From Phyllostachys edulis (Eukaryota > Streptophyta > Magnoliopsida > Poales > Poaceae): a stretch of DNA of 64,000 bases. The translations under genes and the position numbers were made by a program. How positions within the stretch are numbered: position 1 is the stretch's first letter; every line of letters begins with the position of its first letter. Under the pieces are notes generated by a model. That model searched no databases. It saw only the letters and a list, made by a program, of their open reading frames with translations, and was not told where the DNA came from. Shown here in pieces: positions 22,201 through 34,846 of this stretch. The stretch lies in contig CM070551.1 in NCBI GenBank assembly GCA_036346405.1, positions 62,214,587-62,278,586 on the forward strand, written 5' to 3'.

Positions 22201-22452
22201 TCTTAAGTATTGTCTTAAAATAGCCAGACCCCCATTTCACCTATCTAAGGAGTAAATATTATCAGGCATCTTGTGAAATATCTCCTCCCATTTATGAAAA
22301 ACCACCTCATTAAAATTATCCTGACAAAACCACTTTTTATCAAAAAAGAATCTCCCAGACCTTCTCCTTTCATCCCCTCTAGTGTTCAGAACTAAAGGAC
22401 AATGGTCAGATCCAATCCTAGTCAAGCTAACAACAGAACAAAGAGGGAATCT
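19221..22452 (-). mobile_element. 5'-truncated LINE (non-LTR retrotransposon)
   Basis: Minus-strand ORF2 remnants in order. The end of the AP endonuclease domain carries GSDHCPLVL at about 22400. Reverse transcriptase blocks lie at 21589-20990 (FRPICLLNVSFKIITKLLA, AFIKGRYILDGV, FEKAYEKVNW, GLRQGDPLSPLFF) and continue after a frame break with the YADD-type motif and PLTYLGIPIG at about 20800. A zf-RVT C-terminal region follows at about 19965-19575 (MKVKIFLWQVY ... CVLC ... LWNIRN). Frames are interrupted. Both ends are flanked by 13-bp near-identical TSDs, TGTTCTACTTCTT (19208-19220) and TGTACTACTTCTT (22453-22465). The 3' end, low coordinate, has a short A-rich tail. ORF1 and most of the endonuclease are missing, as expected from aborted reverse transcription. 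Confidence 0.9.
20302..21589 (-). pseudogene. LINE reverse transcriptase (ORF2) pseudogene
   Basis: Two long frames, 21589-20990 and 20976-20302, meet near 20985 with one frameshift. The first contains the finger and palm motifs up to GLRQGDPLSPLFFNLVVDVL; the second starts at the catalytic-loop region (an Asp-Asp motif directly precedes it in the other frame) and covers thumb and connection (SYKSNLLSFGGRLVLVNSCL). The family copies element RNA directly at a nicked target. This copy is inactive through frameshift and truncation. Confidence 0.85.
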
Positions 22453-22659
22453 TGTACTACTTCTTGATTTGCTTTAGTTAAACATATCTACAATTTTATC
22501 TTTCTTTTATTATTTCAAATGCGATCTAAGCGGTAAAGTAACAATGTAACAGTAAACACTTAATCAAGCTTGAAAAGAGGTTTAAGAGAGTAAACTGCAC
22601 GGTGGGTGCCTAAAATGTCGGATAAGTTTACTTTGAAAAAAAAACACTAGTGTTGCAAC

Positions 22660-22878
22660 TAGAGTTATTAATATCGCACCAGTACCGACCATACTGGCCG
22701 ATACGTACCATACCGCCATCTAAATCGGTACAAAGTAGCCCTATGTACCATATCGACCTCAATACTGGTCAAAACCGACCATACTGGTGGAATTGATAAT
22801 ACTGTCTATTTAACTATATGTTCTATTTGATAGTACTGCTATACATTTGGAAGGTGGTATTTGGTGTGCATATAATTA

Positions 22879-22921
<43 letters not shown>

Positions 22922-23021
22922 ATATTAAATTCAAAACAGTACGCCGGTATGGACCGGTACCAATACGTACCATTCCAAGAACCAAACCGGTATGGCCTCC
23001 GATACGATATTGATAACTTTG
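22660..23021. mobile_element. Small hAT-like non-autonomous element with TA microsatellite
   Basis: Terminal inverted repeats TAGAGTTATTAATATCG (left) and, inverted, CAAAGTTATCAATATCG (right). Subterminal GGTACC/CCGGTAT words are repeated. Flanks GTTGCAAC (22652-22659) and GTTGTGAC (23022-23029) are an 8-bp TSD with two changes. A (TA)n run lies at about 22887-22918. No coding capacity. Confidence 0.6.
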
Positions 23022-23050
23022 GTTGTGACACCTTCCTTGGTCACTCAACG

Positions 23051-23615
23051 CAGGGGCAGAGAGAAGGGAGGGCGGGCAGTGGTCAGCCCCTTATTACCTT
23101 TTATTAAGACATAAGGTCATTGAAAATTTGCTGTAAGTAAGGCCTATTTATTTAATTATGTGATTAAATAACAATTAAAGTGAAACTAAAAAGCCTATGA
23201 GTTAATTTATGGTACATGAACCCATCTTATGAAGCATCTAGATTCTATTTTCTTCCCAAATTTTCAAGCTAGTATTGAGTCTAATTTGGACCATACAAGT
23301 GCATCATACTTCACCTCTCTGCATGTTTAGACCTTGATCAAGCACTTCTTCCTTGTCTGTAGCTTATGTCACACCGTCCATGACTCGGTGAAGCGTGCAT
23401 GTGCATCGAACTCCACCAAACTCAACCTATCATCTATCATGGTCATGATTTGTGTTCTATTTCATTTTTTATATAAAAAATTTCCTCCTAAGAAAACTTC
23501 TATTTTTTGTAAATAGCTTAAAGTGTTTATATCGTGTTAGGACGATAACAAATTCATGTCTCCCTTGAGCTCTTGCCCTCCCCCCCCCTATGGCCTAATC
23601 CTGGCTCCGCCCTTG
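23051..23615. mobile_element. Possible hAT-like MITE (CAGGGGC ends)
   Basis: Left end CAGGGGCAGAG; right end, inverted, CAAGGGCGGAGCCAGG. Flanks ACTCAACG and ACTCGATG would be an 8-bp TSD with two differences. The termini resemble a widespread plant family ending in GGGGCGGAGCCAGG. The interior is AT-rich and non-coding. Degenerate, hence tentative. Confidence 0.4.
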
Positions 23616-24071
23616 ACTCGATGGGAGCAAACAGGATGATGGCGGTACTCCAGACTAGCAGCGAGATAGAGGAGAGGGCTGGCTACGGTGACGCTACTTG
23701 GGTCCAGGCGGCTCGACCTTGGGGTGTCAGGGAGACCTGGGTGTTGGGGGAGGAAGAGGCCGAGCGGTGTAGCTCAGGGTAGGAGGCGACGACACGGATC
23801 CGCCCTAAGGAGGCCGAGCGGTGGCATCGCACAACACGGGGGGAGGAGGAAGCTGAGTGGATCCAGGCTTGGGGCGGTAGGGTGGCTTGGGTGCAGGTAG
23901 CGTGATGAGGGCGGAGTAGGCGTGAGTGAGGCAGAAGCAAGCGATGGCGTGAGGCGGAGGAGACATAGGAAGGTGCTGAGAGGATGGAGTAGGAGGAGGA
24001 GGAGGAGACGACTACCGTGGGGCGTCGTGGCAGCGTTGGCAGGATGGAGTGGGAGTGAATGGGTATAGGTA

Positions 24072-24211
24072 GTGTTCCCCTAGGCGCTAGGCGCTAATCA
24101 GACAGCAGACCAATGCTTAGCTCCTAATCGCCGCCTAGGCGGGGCTAGGTGGCCTAGGCGGGAGGGCGGCGCCTAGCGCCTAGGCAACCTAGGCGGGCGC
24201 CTAGGGAACAC
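24072..24211. mobile_element. Foldback MITE built from CCTAGGCG motifs
   Basis: A 140-bp element with inverted ends GTGTTCCCCTAGGCGC / GCGCCTAGGGAACAC. The interior consists almost wholly of CTAGGCG and CGCCTAG words, so it can fold on itself over its whole length. TAGGTA flanks it on both sides (24066-24071 and 24212-24217). Confidence 0.6.
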
Positions 24212-24217
24212 TAGGTA

Positions 24218-27200
24218 CGGGGTGGGGAGGGGATCGAACGAGACTGGTCTTTTAACCAGTGGCATTTAGAGGGTAATTTTCTTGAAGTTCTAGTGGCAAA
24301 TAGATATATCTCTCCCGCAATAAGCTTAAAAAATTGGTGGGGAGGTGCTTCAACTTTCGCGTGGGCTTCGGCTGTGGCTTAAGCGTTAAGCTGTTGCAAA
24401 GCTAGCCCGTTTGGAGAGGCTTCTAGCTCTTTCAAAGTTGAAGTCAGCTTATAGCTCCCTCAAACATAGCCTTATTTCCCCACGCAATGTATTTAAGAAG
24501 GGAAGATTTGAACCTGGGTTGACTAGCCCACTATGCATAAGTTTACTTTGCTCTCAACTTCTCAATTAGCATGCCCCTAAACTTGTTGGGTCGATCTCAT
24601 TACATCGTTGGAAGGATTATGCTAATTTGGTTCTACTAGGGAAATATCAGGCTAAATGCTATACGAATCTCTACTTTATTCCTCCAAATTTAAAGAGATA
24701 TCCCAACTTCGATGAATTTTGGACGTCGAACGTGTATTCATCAAGCCATCTGTGCCCACCAAATGTCACATAATTAACCAATCGCCAAACCATCTCTATT
24801 AACAGAATGCATTGACAATCTCCGGAAAAAAAAAGAATGCATTGAGCACGTCAAGTTTTCTCATCATTGAAGGTGAACTTAACTGGCTAAGAAGGAAATG
24901 GATATTCAATGGATTAATATAGAAGATGTACAGTACCACGTATTAGATGTCGATCTCTACCATTCGATCGAAAATCAAAGATACAAATCAATCGCTACAA
25001 TATTTTTATACAGTAAGTCGTTTGGTAAATATTTTCTTGTTTTACACAGATATTCTTGCTGAAAGTCTTTATTAAGCCTCACAATTCATCATCCCACACA
25101 ACGATCCTCTACATTACAGCAAAGATCCAGATCCGCTAACCAGAACACCTTCGGCGACTTGCCAAACCATTCCGGAAGTGCGAAATTGGAATGCATAACA
25201 CCACTTACTCGAGTCAAAATACGAAGAAAAAAAATAGATCCAAGATAATCCTAAGAAGAAGAAGATCGAGGAGAGATAGTCCTCGACTTTGCTAGATTTT
25301 TGCTACTGAAATTGCGTTAATTGCTCCCTCACAAAAACAAAAAGAAAAGAAATTGCGTTGATTGCACGTATTAGCAGACCAGTTCGTGGGTAATCATGGG
25401 GTTGAGTGGCGTGGAGGAAGGGAGGAAGCAAGGGGAAAAGTCAAACATGGACGTGTGTGTGAGTACGAGGTGGAAGGGATTTCAAACCTCGTGCTTAGCT
25501 TAGCCAAAACGGAGGAGCGTGTAGACCGGTTCGTGAACGTAGGAGTCGTCGTCAGCTGATTGGACAATTTTGTTTGAACAAAACTTCTATCTCACGTTCC
25601 GTTGGGAAAATAAAATAAAATAAAATAAAACCGTACGTGCACATATTTTTAAGTACTGTACGAATAAGAGAAACGACCTTGGTTTGTGATTTCGGAGACA
25701 ACTAGATTGCAAATAAGTTGTATCTGTTCTGCCGAACTAAAATCCTGGTTTTTGCTGAATTTAAACCGTACGTGCACATATTTTAAAGTACTGTACGTGC
25801 AGGGGCAGTTGAAGTTTGTAGCATTAGACAGTTTGGTAAAGGCCGTGTATAGTAGGATCCGGATTCTCGGCTGCTGTTGTACAGTGTTTTGAGTCTATGT
25901 AAACAGTTGTTGTACAGTGTTTTGAGTCTACATAAATAGTATTTTACAACGGCATGGTAGTAAAACACTGTATAAATAGTGCGTGTTTACTGCTCTCAAA
26001 TGCTGTAGCGATTGTACCCGTATGTCCATACGACCGTTGCATGTGCTTTCTCAACCTTTGCGGATGGAATAAGTTCCCACGGTAATTGATTTCTCTAATC
26101 TACATGCTACAACCGTTCACCAAATAGATCTCGTTTTATATAAACATCTGAACTGAGCTTCTATCTCTAATCACGTTAGGCATGCAACATTTCTGAATTT
26201 AGGTTCCCTATACGGTCAGGCGCCAGCTCCAACTTCTCCTGCGAGCAACTCCAAAACTGAAAGAGAGCGTAAAAAAAAACTCTTTAATAACTAGAATTGT
26301 AATGGTATGACATAATCAAATGGAATAATCCTACATAAATAATCAAAGGGGATAAAAGATAAACAAATCGGCCCATCATCAAACTATGAATATATTTGAT
26401 CATGCACAGGAAAACTAGGTAGGCGACCAATCTGTCGATTAGAATTGGTGACCAATCTGTCGATTAGAATTGGTGGGTCACGCGATCAATTGGCGGCAAC
26501 TAACGCAGATGATTGATTGAATAACCACAGGACTATTTATCAATTTTCTGTACGCCAGATATAAAATTCCACATTACCTTAAAATCAATTATTTCTTTGA
26601 CGAAGAAAAACTATAAAAATTTGATTCGTATTCAATGTAGACGCGTAAGACTGGGACGTAGAACTCCGATTAATCTATCCGCTTGAGTATCGTGCGGGCT
26701 GGGGAATATAATGGGTAGTCAACATGCATTGTTTTTTCACAAGGAAAAAAAGTCAATTTTTAATTTAAGAAGTGCGTAGTGACAGTGTGTAAGTAGATTG
26801 AGGAGGTGAGCTGGTACTTGTACTTGACCATAGAATACTAGTTTCGTAGTAGAAAACTCGTGCCTTTATGTAAGACTGGCGTGCACAAAGAAAAGTATAC
26901 ATGGTCGTGCATGGTCTTATTTTTCTTTAATATTTTTAATAATACACCGTAGTAGGGCAGTGGTTTTCTTAGGCTGTAGTAGATGTCTGTCATGGTATTA
27001 TTTTTTGTAATTTCGTATTAACGAAGTCTACTTTTACTATTGCAAATAAAAAACACATTAATTCAGCCAAATACCTACCAAAGTAGGGGGCCGTGCAATG
27101 ACTGATCAACAGGGCTTCATGGTTGGATTGGAAAGAGCCGTACACAAATGTATGATTTATGTCTGAAATTTATTGTAGCTGTTGAGTTTGGTCTATAAAT

Positions 27201-27640
27201 TTAAGTAACTGATTTTAGCCTCTTAAACGCCTTTGTTTTGCTTCTGGGGCTTCGTTTTCTTCTTAAAAAATATATCATCTCTTGGCAGCAGAAAATGATT
27301 TTCAATGGTAATAACTAAGCGACAGTCCCATTCATTTGAGCATCATAATCTAGTAGGTAATGCATTCAGTGTGAATAAACAGCGGTAGTGTTGTGCACGA
27401 AATTCAGAAAAACAAATACAACAAATCTATAGTGTAGAAAACAAAGTTATCGCAATATATTGTCAAGATTGGGCAATGAGCTCTACATATGGTTTGTCAT
27501 GTATTTAGTACTTTTGAACATGTGTATAGTTTGTGATCTCAGTGTTGTACAAAATCAATCTCATAAAATTGGCACTCGTTTGCAGTGTTGAAAATTTTCT
27601 AGTTTTTTACCTGTATCCTGCTAATCCTGCTCTTCCACCA
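24218..27640. other. 3.4-kb intergenic region without recognised gene
   Basis: AT-rich with short local duplications. An approximately 33-bp unit containing CCGTACGTGCACATATTTT occurs at about 25630 and 25768. A roughly 31-bp unit containing TTGTACAGTGTTTTGAGTCT is tandem at about 25878 and 25909 and is followed by inverted GTAAAACACTGTA. A 25-bp unit ACCAATCTGTCGATTAGAAT (plus TGGTG) is exactly tandem at about 26427 and 26452. 24330-24480 has the simple-word texture of a degraded MITE. No ORF shows a domain. Confidence 0.5.
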
Positions 27641-29293
27641 GAGAAGCGATCAAGTGAGTTAAGATGTGCCCAGTCCACATACTTGTGATTAGAAAACTAT
27701 CGGTGATGATCATATAGTTGGTTGAAGACATCTTGTTAGAACTTTGTATGGCACTGAGGATCCGAGGAAGTCCTTAGTTTGGCAAACTGATTTTGGTGAC
27801 GAAGTATGGCATACTCATCACTTGCAATCAGCCTAAGATTGATGTGTTGTTCTTCAGCCTCAGCCATGTCTTCATCATCATCCTCATATTCTTCACTTTC
27901 TTCATTTCCTTCTTCTTCACTTGATGCAGACTCTTTTTCTTCTTCTTCTTGTCTAGAGGATTGACCCCTATCATGAGCCTTTATGCTTGCAAAAAAGAGT
28001 TGGTTTCAGAATCATTGTCCTCCCTTTGAGTTGAAGGTGCTCTCACTGAAGCCGACTTCTGGGAGACCGCCTTGCGGCAAGAAGGTCTAGCACGAGTTGA
28101 GGGAGGGTTGTAGCAGTCGATAGGTTCATTCTCAGAGGAAGTATTCTTGCGAATGGAGGTTTTGGTCCTCGATATTCTTGCTATAAGAATGAAGAAGATT
28201 AGAACTAGATGAAAGAGTTTTGAACTAAATAGAATAAACCTAGTTGAAATTTCTCAAAGAAATCAAAAGTATCAAGATGCACATACCTGCATTTCTACCT
28301 ACCGTGGTAGTAATCTGACATGGTGTATAGCGGTAGTACCGTATCTGAGAGGAATTTTGGGGCTCTTTTCAAATCTTGATTTCAACCGATGTTTGGCATG
28401 GATTAATCAATAAAACAGATATAATAGATCACCAAACACTAGTTTCTACCATTTTCCAAAAATATTTTAACTTTTTATGCATATTTTGCTCAGAGATAGA
28501 TGCAAAAAAAAAAAGAGAGAGAGGAGATGATTCCAAAGACATTTACCTAGAGGAGTGGATGAGAAAAGATCTCAAACACCAATGCTTAGTGAAAGATCCA
28601 AGATATCTTCACAAACTTGAAGGATTTGGAGAGAAGTTTTTGTGGGAGAGAGTGAGAAGTTTTCAGTGGTTTCCTAGAGAGAATGGTCTGTTGGACCGCA
28701 AAGAACAGGAAGAGCAAAGGATAAGGAGTTGTCCACAACCGTTTCTGGGACCATCAGTCAGGAGCAGTAGTACTGCACTTAAGGCGTGATAGTACCAGAC
28801 GACGGTAGTACCGATAGTATTACCTTGGTAGTGCCGTTTTTCCTGAAGAGTCAGGGGCTGAATAGGGATGTAGATGATCTTTAATATAATACTCAAATAA
28901 GGATCATTATGCATGAGATAGATAATAAAAGCCCCAAATAACATAGTTTTTATTAAATTAGAGAATTTTGAGCAAGATTTTAAAATAGTTTTCACAAGAA
29001 CTTCTAGAACTCTAAAAGAGAGCAAATAACATGAGGCATGAGTTTCAAGCAACATTAGAATGATCTATGACATTTAACTCATTCCTCAATTTACAAAACC
29101 GGCTCTCATCTAATGGTTTGGTGAAGATATCGGCTAATTGGTCGTCCATCTGTATGTGGCTCATAACAATATCTCCTTTGCTCACATGATCTCATAAAAA
29201 ATGATGGCGTATATCTATATGCTTGATTCTTAAGTGTTGGACCGGATTATTTGCTATTTTCACGGCACTCATTATCATACAAAAGAGGCATAT
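27641..29293 (-). mobile_element. 3' part of a Copia-type LTR retrotransposon remnant (split by the 29294-39887 element)
   Basis: Minus-strand reading at 29292-29060 gives the last part of a Copia RNase H domain: PLLYDNE, then ANNPVQHLRIKHIDIRHHFL, then DQLADIFTKPLDESRFCKL. Further downstream (lower coordinates) follow about 800 bp with GGTACTACCG-type words and a broken acidic frame near 28190-27700 (SSRQEEEEKESASSEEEGNE ... EEYEDDDEDMAEAEEQHINL), ending in HKYVDWAHLNS-like sequence. That acidic part could be gag- or env-like or belong to a second element; I cannot tell. No clean LTR was found, so boundaries are approximate. Confidence 0.65.
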
Positions 29294-31506
29294 TGTAATA
29301 CCCCAAATATATTTAAGTGAGAAGGAAAGACTTTAGGGAGGAGAATTAATTAGAGAGTGGACTTATTAGTTGTTTCGGGGTTTTTTTTTAGTTTTTCGAC
29401 AACTTGGTCAGGGCTCTTGGCCCACAAAGATTTAAACAAGAGGAAGGGCGTTGACCACTTAAAGGGGAGGGAACCTAGGGCGCCCCATCCTCCCCCTCTT
29501 GGCCGCCACCTCCATCTTGCCCACCCCCCCCGGTCGAATCCTCCTCTCCTCCCTGCGCCTCATCCTCCCAGTCCAGCACCCCTTGGCAGCGCCTCCTTCT
29601 TTGGTGAGACTGCCTGCTACTGGCAAGAGATCCTCTCCTGCTGCCGGTCAAGTAGAAGAAGAAGAAGAAGGAGAAGGGGGCTCCCTTGGTGTTGGCCGGC
29701 CAAGAAGAAGGAAGGGGGAGAAGGGAGAAGGGAAGGGAGAGGGATCACGTGGTGGTTCCTGTGTTCTCCAGTGGTTTCTCCAATGGTAACCTCCCTAATC
29801 CTGTTCGATTAGTTGTGTATTCATGTATTTAGGCAATGTCGGTACTAGATCGGTTTAGAGCAGTCTGTAGTGGCCGACTATTTTGAGGATGATAACTGCA
29901 ATTTTTGATCAAGCCGTCTCTTAGAGAGTTTTGGGTAGCGTCGCTAGATTTCCGTAGAGTCTTGGATCAGGTCAAATGGATGAACAGATCAAAAGATATG
30001 ATTTTTGTAGCGTCTCTGTTCAGAGTTTCTGTTAGAATTCTGACAGCTAGTTTTAAATGATCATTAGAAATTAGTTAATGAGTTATTTAGAGGATCCCGC
30101 CAAAACAAAAGTTGTAGGTATTTTAATAAGGTTTTCATAAAGCTAGAGAACGCAAATTTTATATATTTGTACTGAAAGATATCTGAGTTTTAGTGTCGCT
30201 GTCCAGAACCTCTAACGGGATTTAGTAGTCTTAGTAATTTGTTTGGTAGGGTTAGAGGCTGTCAGAATCTGGAAATCCCACCAACTAGTTTTATGTGGGT
30301 AGTTTAATAAGCTTTCCATAGAATCAAAGAACACCACTTTTGGATATCTGGACGAAAAGTTATAATTTTTAGAAGAGGACTATCTGTTTTGGAGATAGAT
30401 CGATGTCATTGGAATTGGAGTTTTGGGTTGCGCTAGGGAGCGTAGTGAATCATATATTTGTTTCTAGCAATGTTGGGTCCAGAATTGTTATCTTAGAGTG
30501 CTTGTTAAAATTATTTAGGTGGGGGTTTGATTCCGGGGGCAGCGCCCTCTACGCATTATCAATCTTCGCATGGTTGAGGCAAGTACAATTAGTGGTAGAA
30601 TAATTAAGAGTGAATGTTCATAAATGCTAATATTATGTGTATGATCTCTACTTAGGAATGCTAGTACGATGTGTATGTTCTTTAATACTAGTAGTATGTG
30701 TATGATCTTTATTCATGTATGTTGCTGCTGGCTATTACATGTTTATGTTGGATAAAAGGATTGATTCATATGCATCATGTTATCATCTTTGAGACTTGGT
30801 CGTGTGGTGACCAAGTAATGATTTTGAGGTCCCCATCATGTATTAGACGGGCATGAGGTCCCCACACTCGTGGAGTGTGGGCTTATGGTCCCTGTGCTAG
30901 AAGGCACATGCATTGTTGTGCATCAACGGATGCATACTCCGCATTACCGGTATATGCAAAGAGAAAAGAAGAGTTGCATTTGTGCATTGCATTGCATGAG
31001 CATACGATCTGGTTTACTATAAGAATTTTGGTTGGATGATGATGATATAGTTGTGTATTGAATTGTCTTATTAATTGTACTTTGCTGAGTTTTGGACTCA
31101 CTCTTGCTGTTTATTTGTATTTTTAGGTACCTCTTACGCGAACGTCATGCATAGGAGGGGATAGTCATAAGATTGGTTGCACACCGCCACGAACTATTCA
31201 TATTTGATTAAATTTAGATTATGATTTAATAATTGAGCAGTCTGCCAAGATATTCTATGTTGGTTATGAGTTATGCATCAGTTGGTTTGTATTAGAGTTA
31301 GTTAATGCTCCATGGAGGTTTTATGATTATGATTTATATAGGTTGCTTGAATTAATTGAGTTATGTTATTGATATTTGTTAGAACCTCCGGTATGGTTGA
31401 CTATACAAAGGAGGTTCTGCCGAAATTTAGTATAATATGTTAGTTTTATATTGTTATTATGTTATTTTAGTAGCATTCTAGGCTCATGTTGGGCTGGGGT
31501 GTTACA
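29294..31506 (+). repeat. Left LTR (2213 bp) of the Gypsy-type element
   Basis: Near-identical partner at 37685-39887. It contains a GC-rich leader-like stretch (about 29470-29770) with GAAGAAG repeats and proline-rich frames present in both copies. It ends TGTTACA next to the PBS at 31509. Confidence 0.92.
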
Positions 31507-34500
31507 GTTGGTATCAGAGCGGGCTTTAGGTTCTTGGTGAATAGATTAATTAAAATTTGCTAATAGCTAATCAACTTAAAATTTGACACACGGGTGCATA
31601 GTAGGATGGGAATGGGCAAATCATTGCATTTACGTTTTCGTTATATCGTATTGATGATTGCTGATATGAAGTGAGTATGATTGCTTATTAATTGATTATG
31701 TGATTGTTATGTGTGGGGATAATCGATGTCGAGAGGTAGAGTTTGGTTGTGGCCATGAGCATGGCCAGGTTGTACTGCCAGTTGGGGTATGAGAAAAGTG
31801 GAGTGCTTACCTTAGGTAAACTAATTCCAAGTGTTGAGAATGGATTTCTTTGGGAAGGTTATTGTCTTCCTTGGGTCGAATTAGGATTTTCTATTAAACC
31901 GCGAGTGGTTGATTAATTTTCTTGGGTTAGTGGTTACAATGCAGTTGGACGTTTTTCCTTGGTTTTATTGGTTCCTTAAAGCGATGATTTGTTCTTCTGA
32001 TTGACGAGAGTTGTTGCTTGTTAACGTTGTTGAATCATAAGGTTGATATTTTATTGTGAAGGTTTGGCTTCCTTGTTGGAAAAAAATGGTTTGCTTATTC
32101 GCTTGGTACTTTGGATAATGCGAACTAATCCCTTGCGAGTTCTTTAGCATGTGAAAGCTTTGACTCTATACATTTCTTTTGTAGTAGTTGGAGTGTTGAA
32201 GTTTGGTACTTCTTCTTTGAGATAGAAAGTGTGAAAACCCTGTAACGTTTTGTTGTGTTAAATGAGAGGTTGTAAGTCTGGAAGATGATGGACAATGCAT
32301 GAGTCATCAAGTTGGGTTTGTAGCGTGGTGCATAATTGATCTTAACCAAGATCCTTGGGAGTAAATGTGATTAAATTGTTGTTGTCATAGACTAATTACA
32401 TGATGAACTTGTTCGGTGGTATGACTATACATACTAGGAATCTAAGTTTTATTAAGAAGTGTGTGATATTGATGATTTGGTCTGATCATTAAGATTGCGA
32501 AATTTGGTAAATTTATTGGATAATTTGGAGTAATGGATCCCAATGGATTAATATACCCATTAGTGATGGTTATGTTAAGGATGTGTTTGAACATTGCCTT
32601 AGAGGATATTAATTCAAAAAAGTTTATAAACCGGCTACTTGATGATCATACATAATTGCTAGATTGAAACATGTATATCGGATTAGATGAATGTTGAGGT
32701 GGCACCTTGTGGAACCCTGTTTTTACAGGAGATGATGTTATTAAATCTTTAATTATATTTTGCCATAAACTCTGAGCACAAAGTGGAATGTTGACTATGT
32801 GTTTATAAATGGTTATGCGACTGCAAATAAAAGTAGGACCCTATCTGCATACGTGATAAATACAATTATCAATTATTAATGATAGTTGAGTGGGTGTTGA
32901 GCAACACTAGTGGTTGAGTGAATGAATGAATAAGTGATCTCTGATAGCGTGCCTTGCAAAATTGTTATTCGATAGCATGATCTTGTTAAAAGAGATTTAT
33001 TTCAACCTTGTAGTTTGTGTTTCTTTTGGAGAGGTTTATGATGGGATAGGAGGCTATGATGATTCTCACTAAGAGTGTATATTTTATTGTTAGTATGATT
33101 GTCAGTAAGGGATTATGATGATAATGCTGAATGTTTTGAATAAAAGAATTTGACCGCTTGCGTGATATAGATTAAATGAAAATATTTCTAGTTTTGCGTT
33201 TGTGAACTTTTGGACCTCATGTTGATGTGGTACCTGAAATTGTTTCAAGCAAAGTGACATGTTGAAAGGTTTTATTAGTTCCTAAGTGGTTCATGTGTTG
33301 TGGTCTTCAAATCTCTTCTTGTTGGAGTTGGCGTGGTGATGCTGTAATCAAAGAAAGTTGCTTTGTTTGTTAAAGGAAAGAGTGAAGTAGAAGTATTTGA
33401 GATTGAAGTCAAGTTTTGTAACTTGCAGTTATTTAGAGTTTGCCTAAACCTTCCGTTTTGCCCAGAAGAGTTTCCCGAATTCCAAAAGCAATGTTTTATT
33501 CTCGTTTGAGGTTTAATATTCTCTGCTTGTGGGACGTGCGCCCTCAACTATGATCTCATCTTTTGTTTTCCGAGATCATTGATATTTGACTATTTCCCTT
33601 GATCTTGTATCTACTGTAAGTGGTAACGTTTTCCTATGTGCTGAAATTTATTTCTATTTGCCTCTTTTTCTAAGAAAGGGTTAACCGATTTGTGTTGCAA
33701 AGTCCTTTCGGATGTGTAATGGCAACTAGATAGTGGTAGTCTAGTAGATGATTTTGTGAGCCTTTAGGTGTCAAGTTGTTTGAGAGGCATTGAGTAATAA
33801 ATTGATTTATTAGAATAAACCTTGGAGAGGATATTATTTAAATAGAATGTTTGTCTTTAGAGCTAATTGATTACGTTGTCGCAACTAGTAGAACCTATAG
33901 AGAGATGTGGTCCAAGATCTTTTGTTCATTTTGACAGAACATTAGAATTAGAAAGTATGAAAATTTTGATCGATTTATTAGAGTATCGCAATTGGGTACT
34001 CGGTAAGATTGTGTAGAAGAATTATGATGGTGTAGTTTAATGAGAGTAGCAATGTGGAGAAATCTTAATCGTTGTATTAATTAATGGGATAGCAGGGATC
34101 GTTGAGTTATTGTCAAGTATGACTCGGCCTCAGTAAGTAACCCTCTGGGAGTTAGATTATCTCTACGGATAACTTGGTCAAGAATATATATTTATTTATT
34201 GACGTTAGTGCTTGAGTATGTTTGAATCTTGGTCAATTAGTTAGGGTATTGAGAATGGGTATATTGTGGTCGTGTAGTTAAATTTGATTGGTGTGGTTTA
34301 GTGAAGGTCCAAGATTAGTGAAATGAATCGCCTTGGACGGTTACTTGATTAGTGAGGAACGTTGATATTAACGGCTGAGGTTATTGTTGAGCTGTGTGAA
34401 AATTTTAATAAACGAATTTGAGGATTTCCCATCAATCATACCAGAAATTCATTATAGAAAACTTGGAGGTTAAATTTGGGCTTTATCTTTTTATGCTAGG

Positions 34501-34846
34501 ACCTTGGAAGCCCAATAGTATGTGTAGAAGTAGAAGAACAAAAGTGGATTCCGAATAGTGTGTTAATCATTGATAGAATACTTTGGCTATAGTAAATGAG
34601 TATGAGTGCTGAGAATTTCAAGTTGATTATCCTTAACAGAATGAGGTGATGTGGTTGTGAGTGAAAAATCTTTATTGAGGTATTGGGAACCATTTGTCAA
34701 AATAATACCTTTGGTATAGGAGCGGACTAGAGAATCCTTTGTGGATTAGTAGAGTCTCTCTAAATAAGTGTAGTTGTTCTTTCGGTTTAAGGACCGTTTT
34801 GCGGTTGTCGGTTAAGATGAAGGAGTTAGTGTGATGATTTGAAAAC
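31507..34846 (+). other. Degenerate interior, left part, of the Gypsy-type element
   Basis: PBS at 31509-31520. A gag-like start near 31727 (MSRGRV) soon loses its frame. The remaining 3 kb is unusually AT- and TTG-rich with no ORF above about 115 codons on either strand and no recognisable protease, RT or integrase block. It may be a LARD-type interior or heavily mutated coding sequence. Confidence 0.6.

Noticed and set aside
22887..22918. (TA)n run as possible regulatory or fragile site
   Set aside because: Simple microsatellite inside a MITE.
29357..29812. 151-codon frame with proline-rich and poly-Arg stretch
   Set aside because: Located in a Gypsy LTR; the copy at 37828-38213 has different frames open, so it is not conserved as protein.
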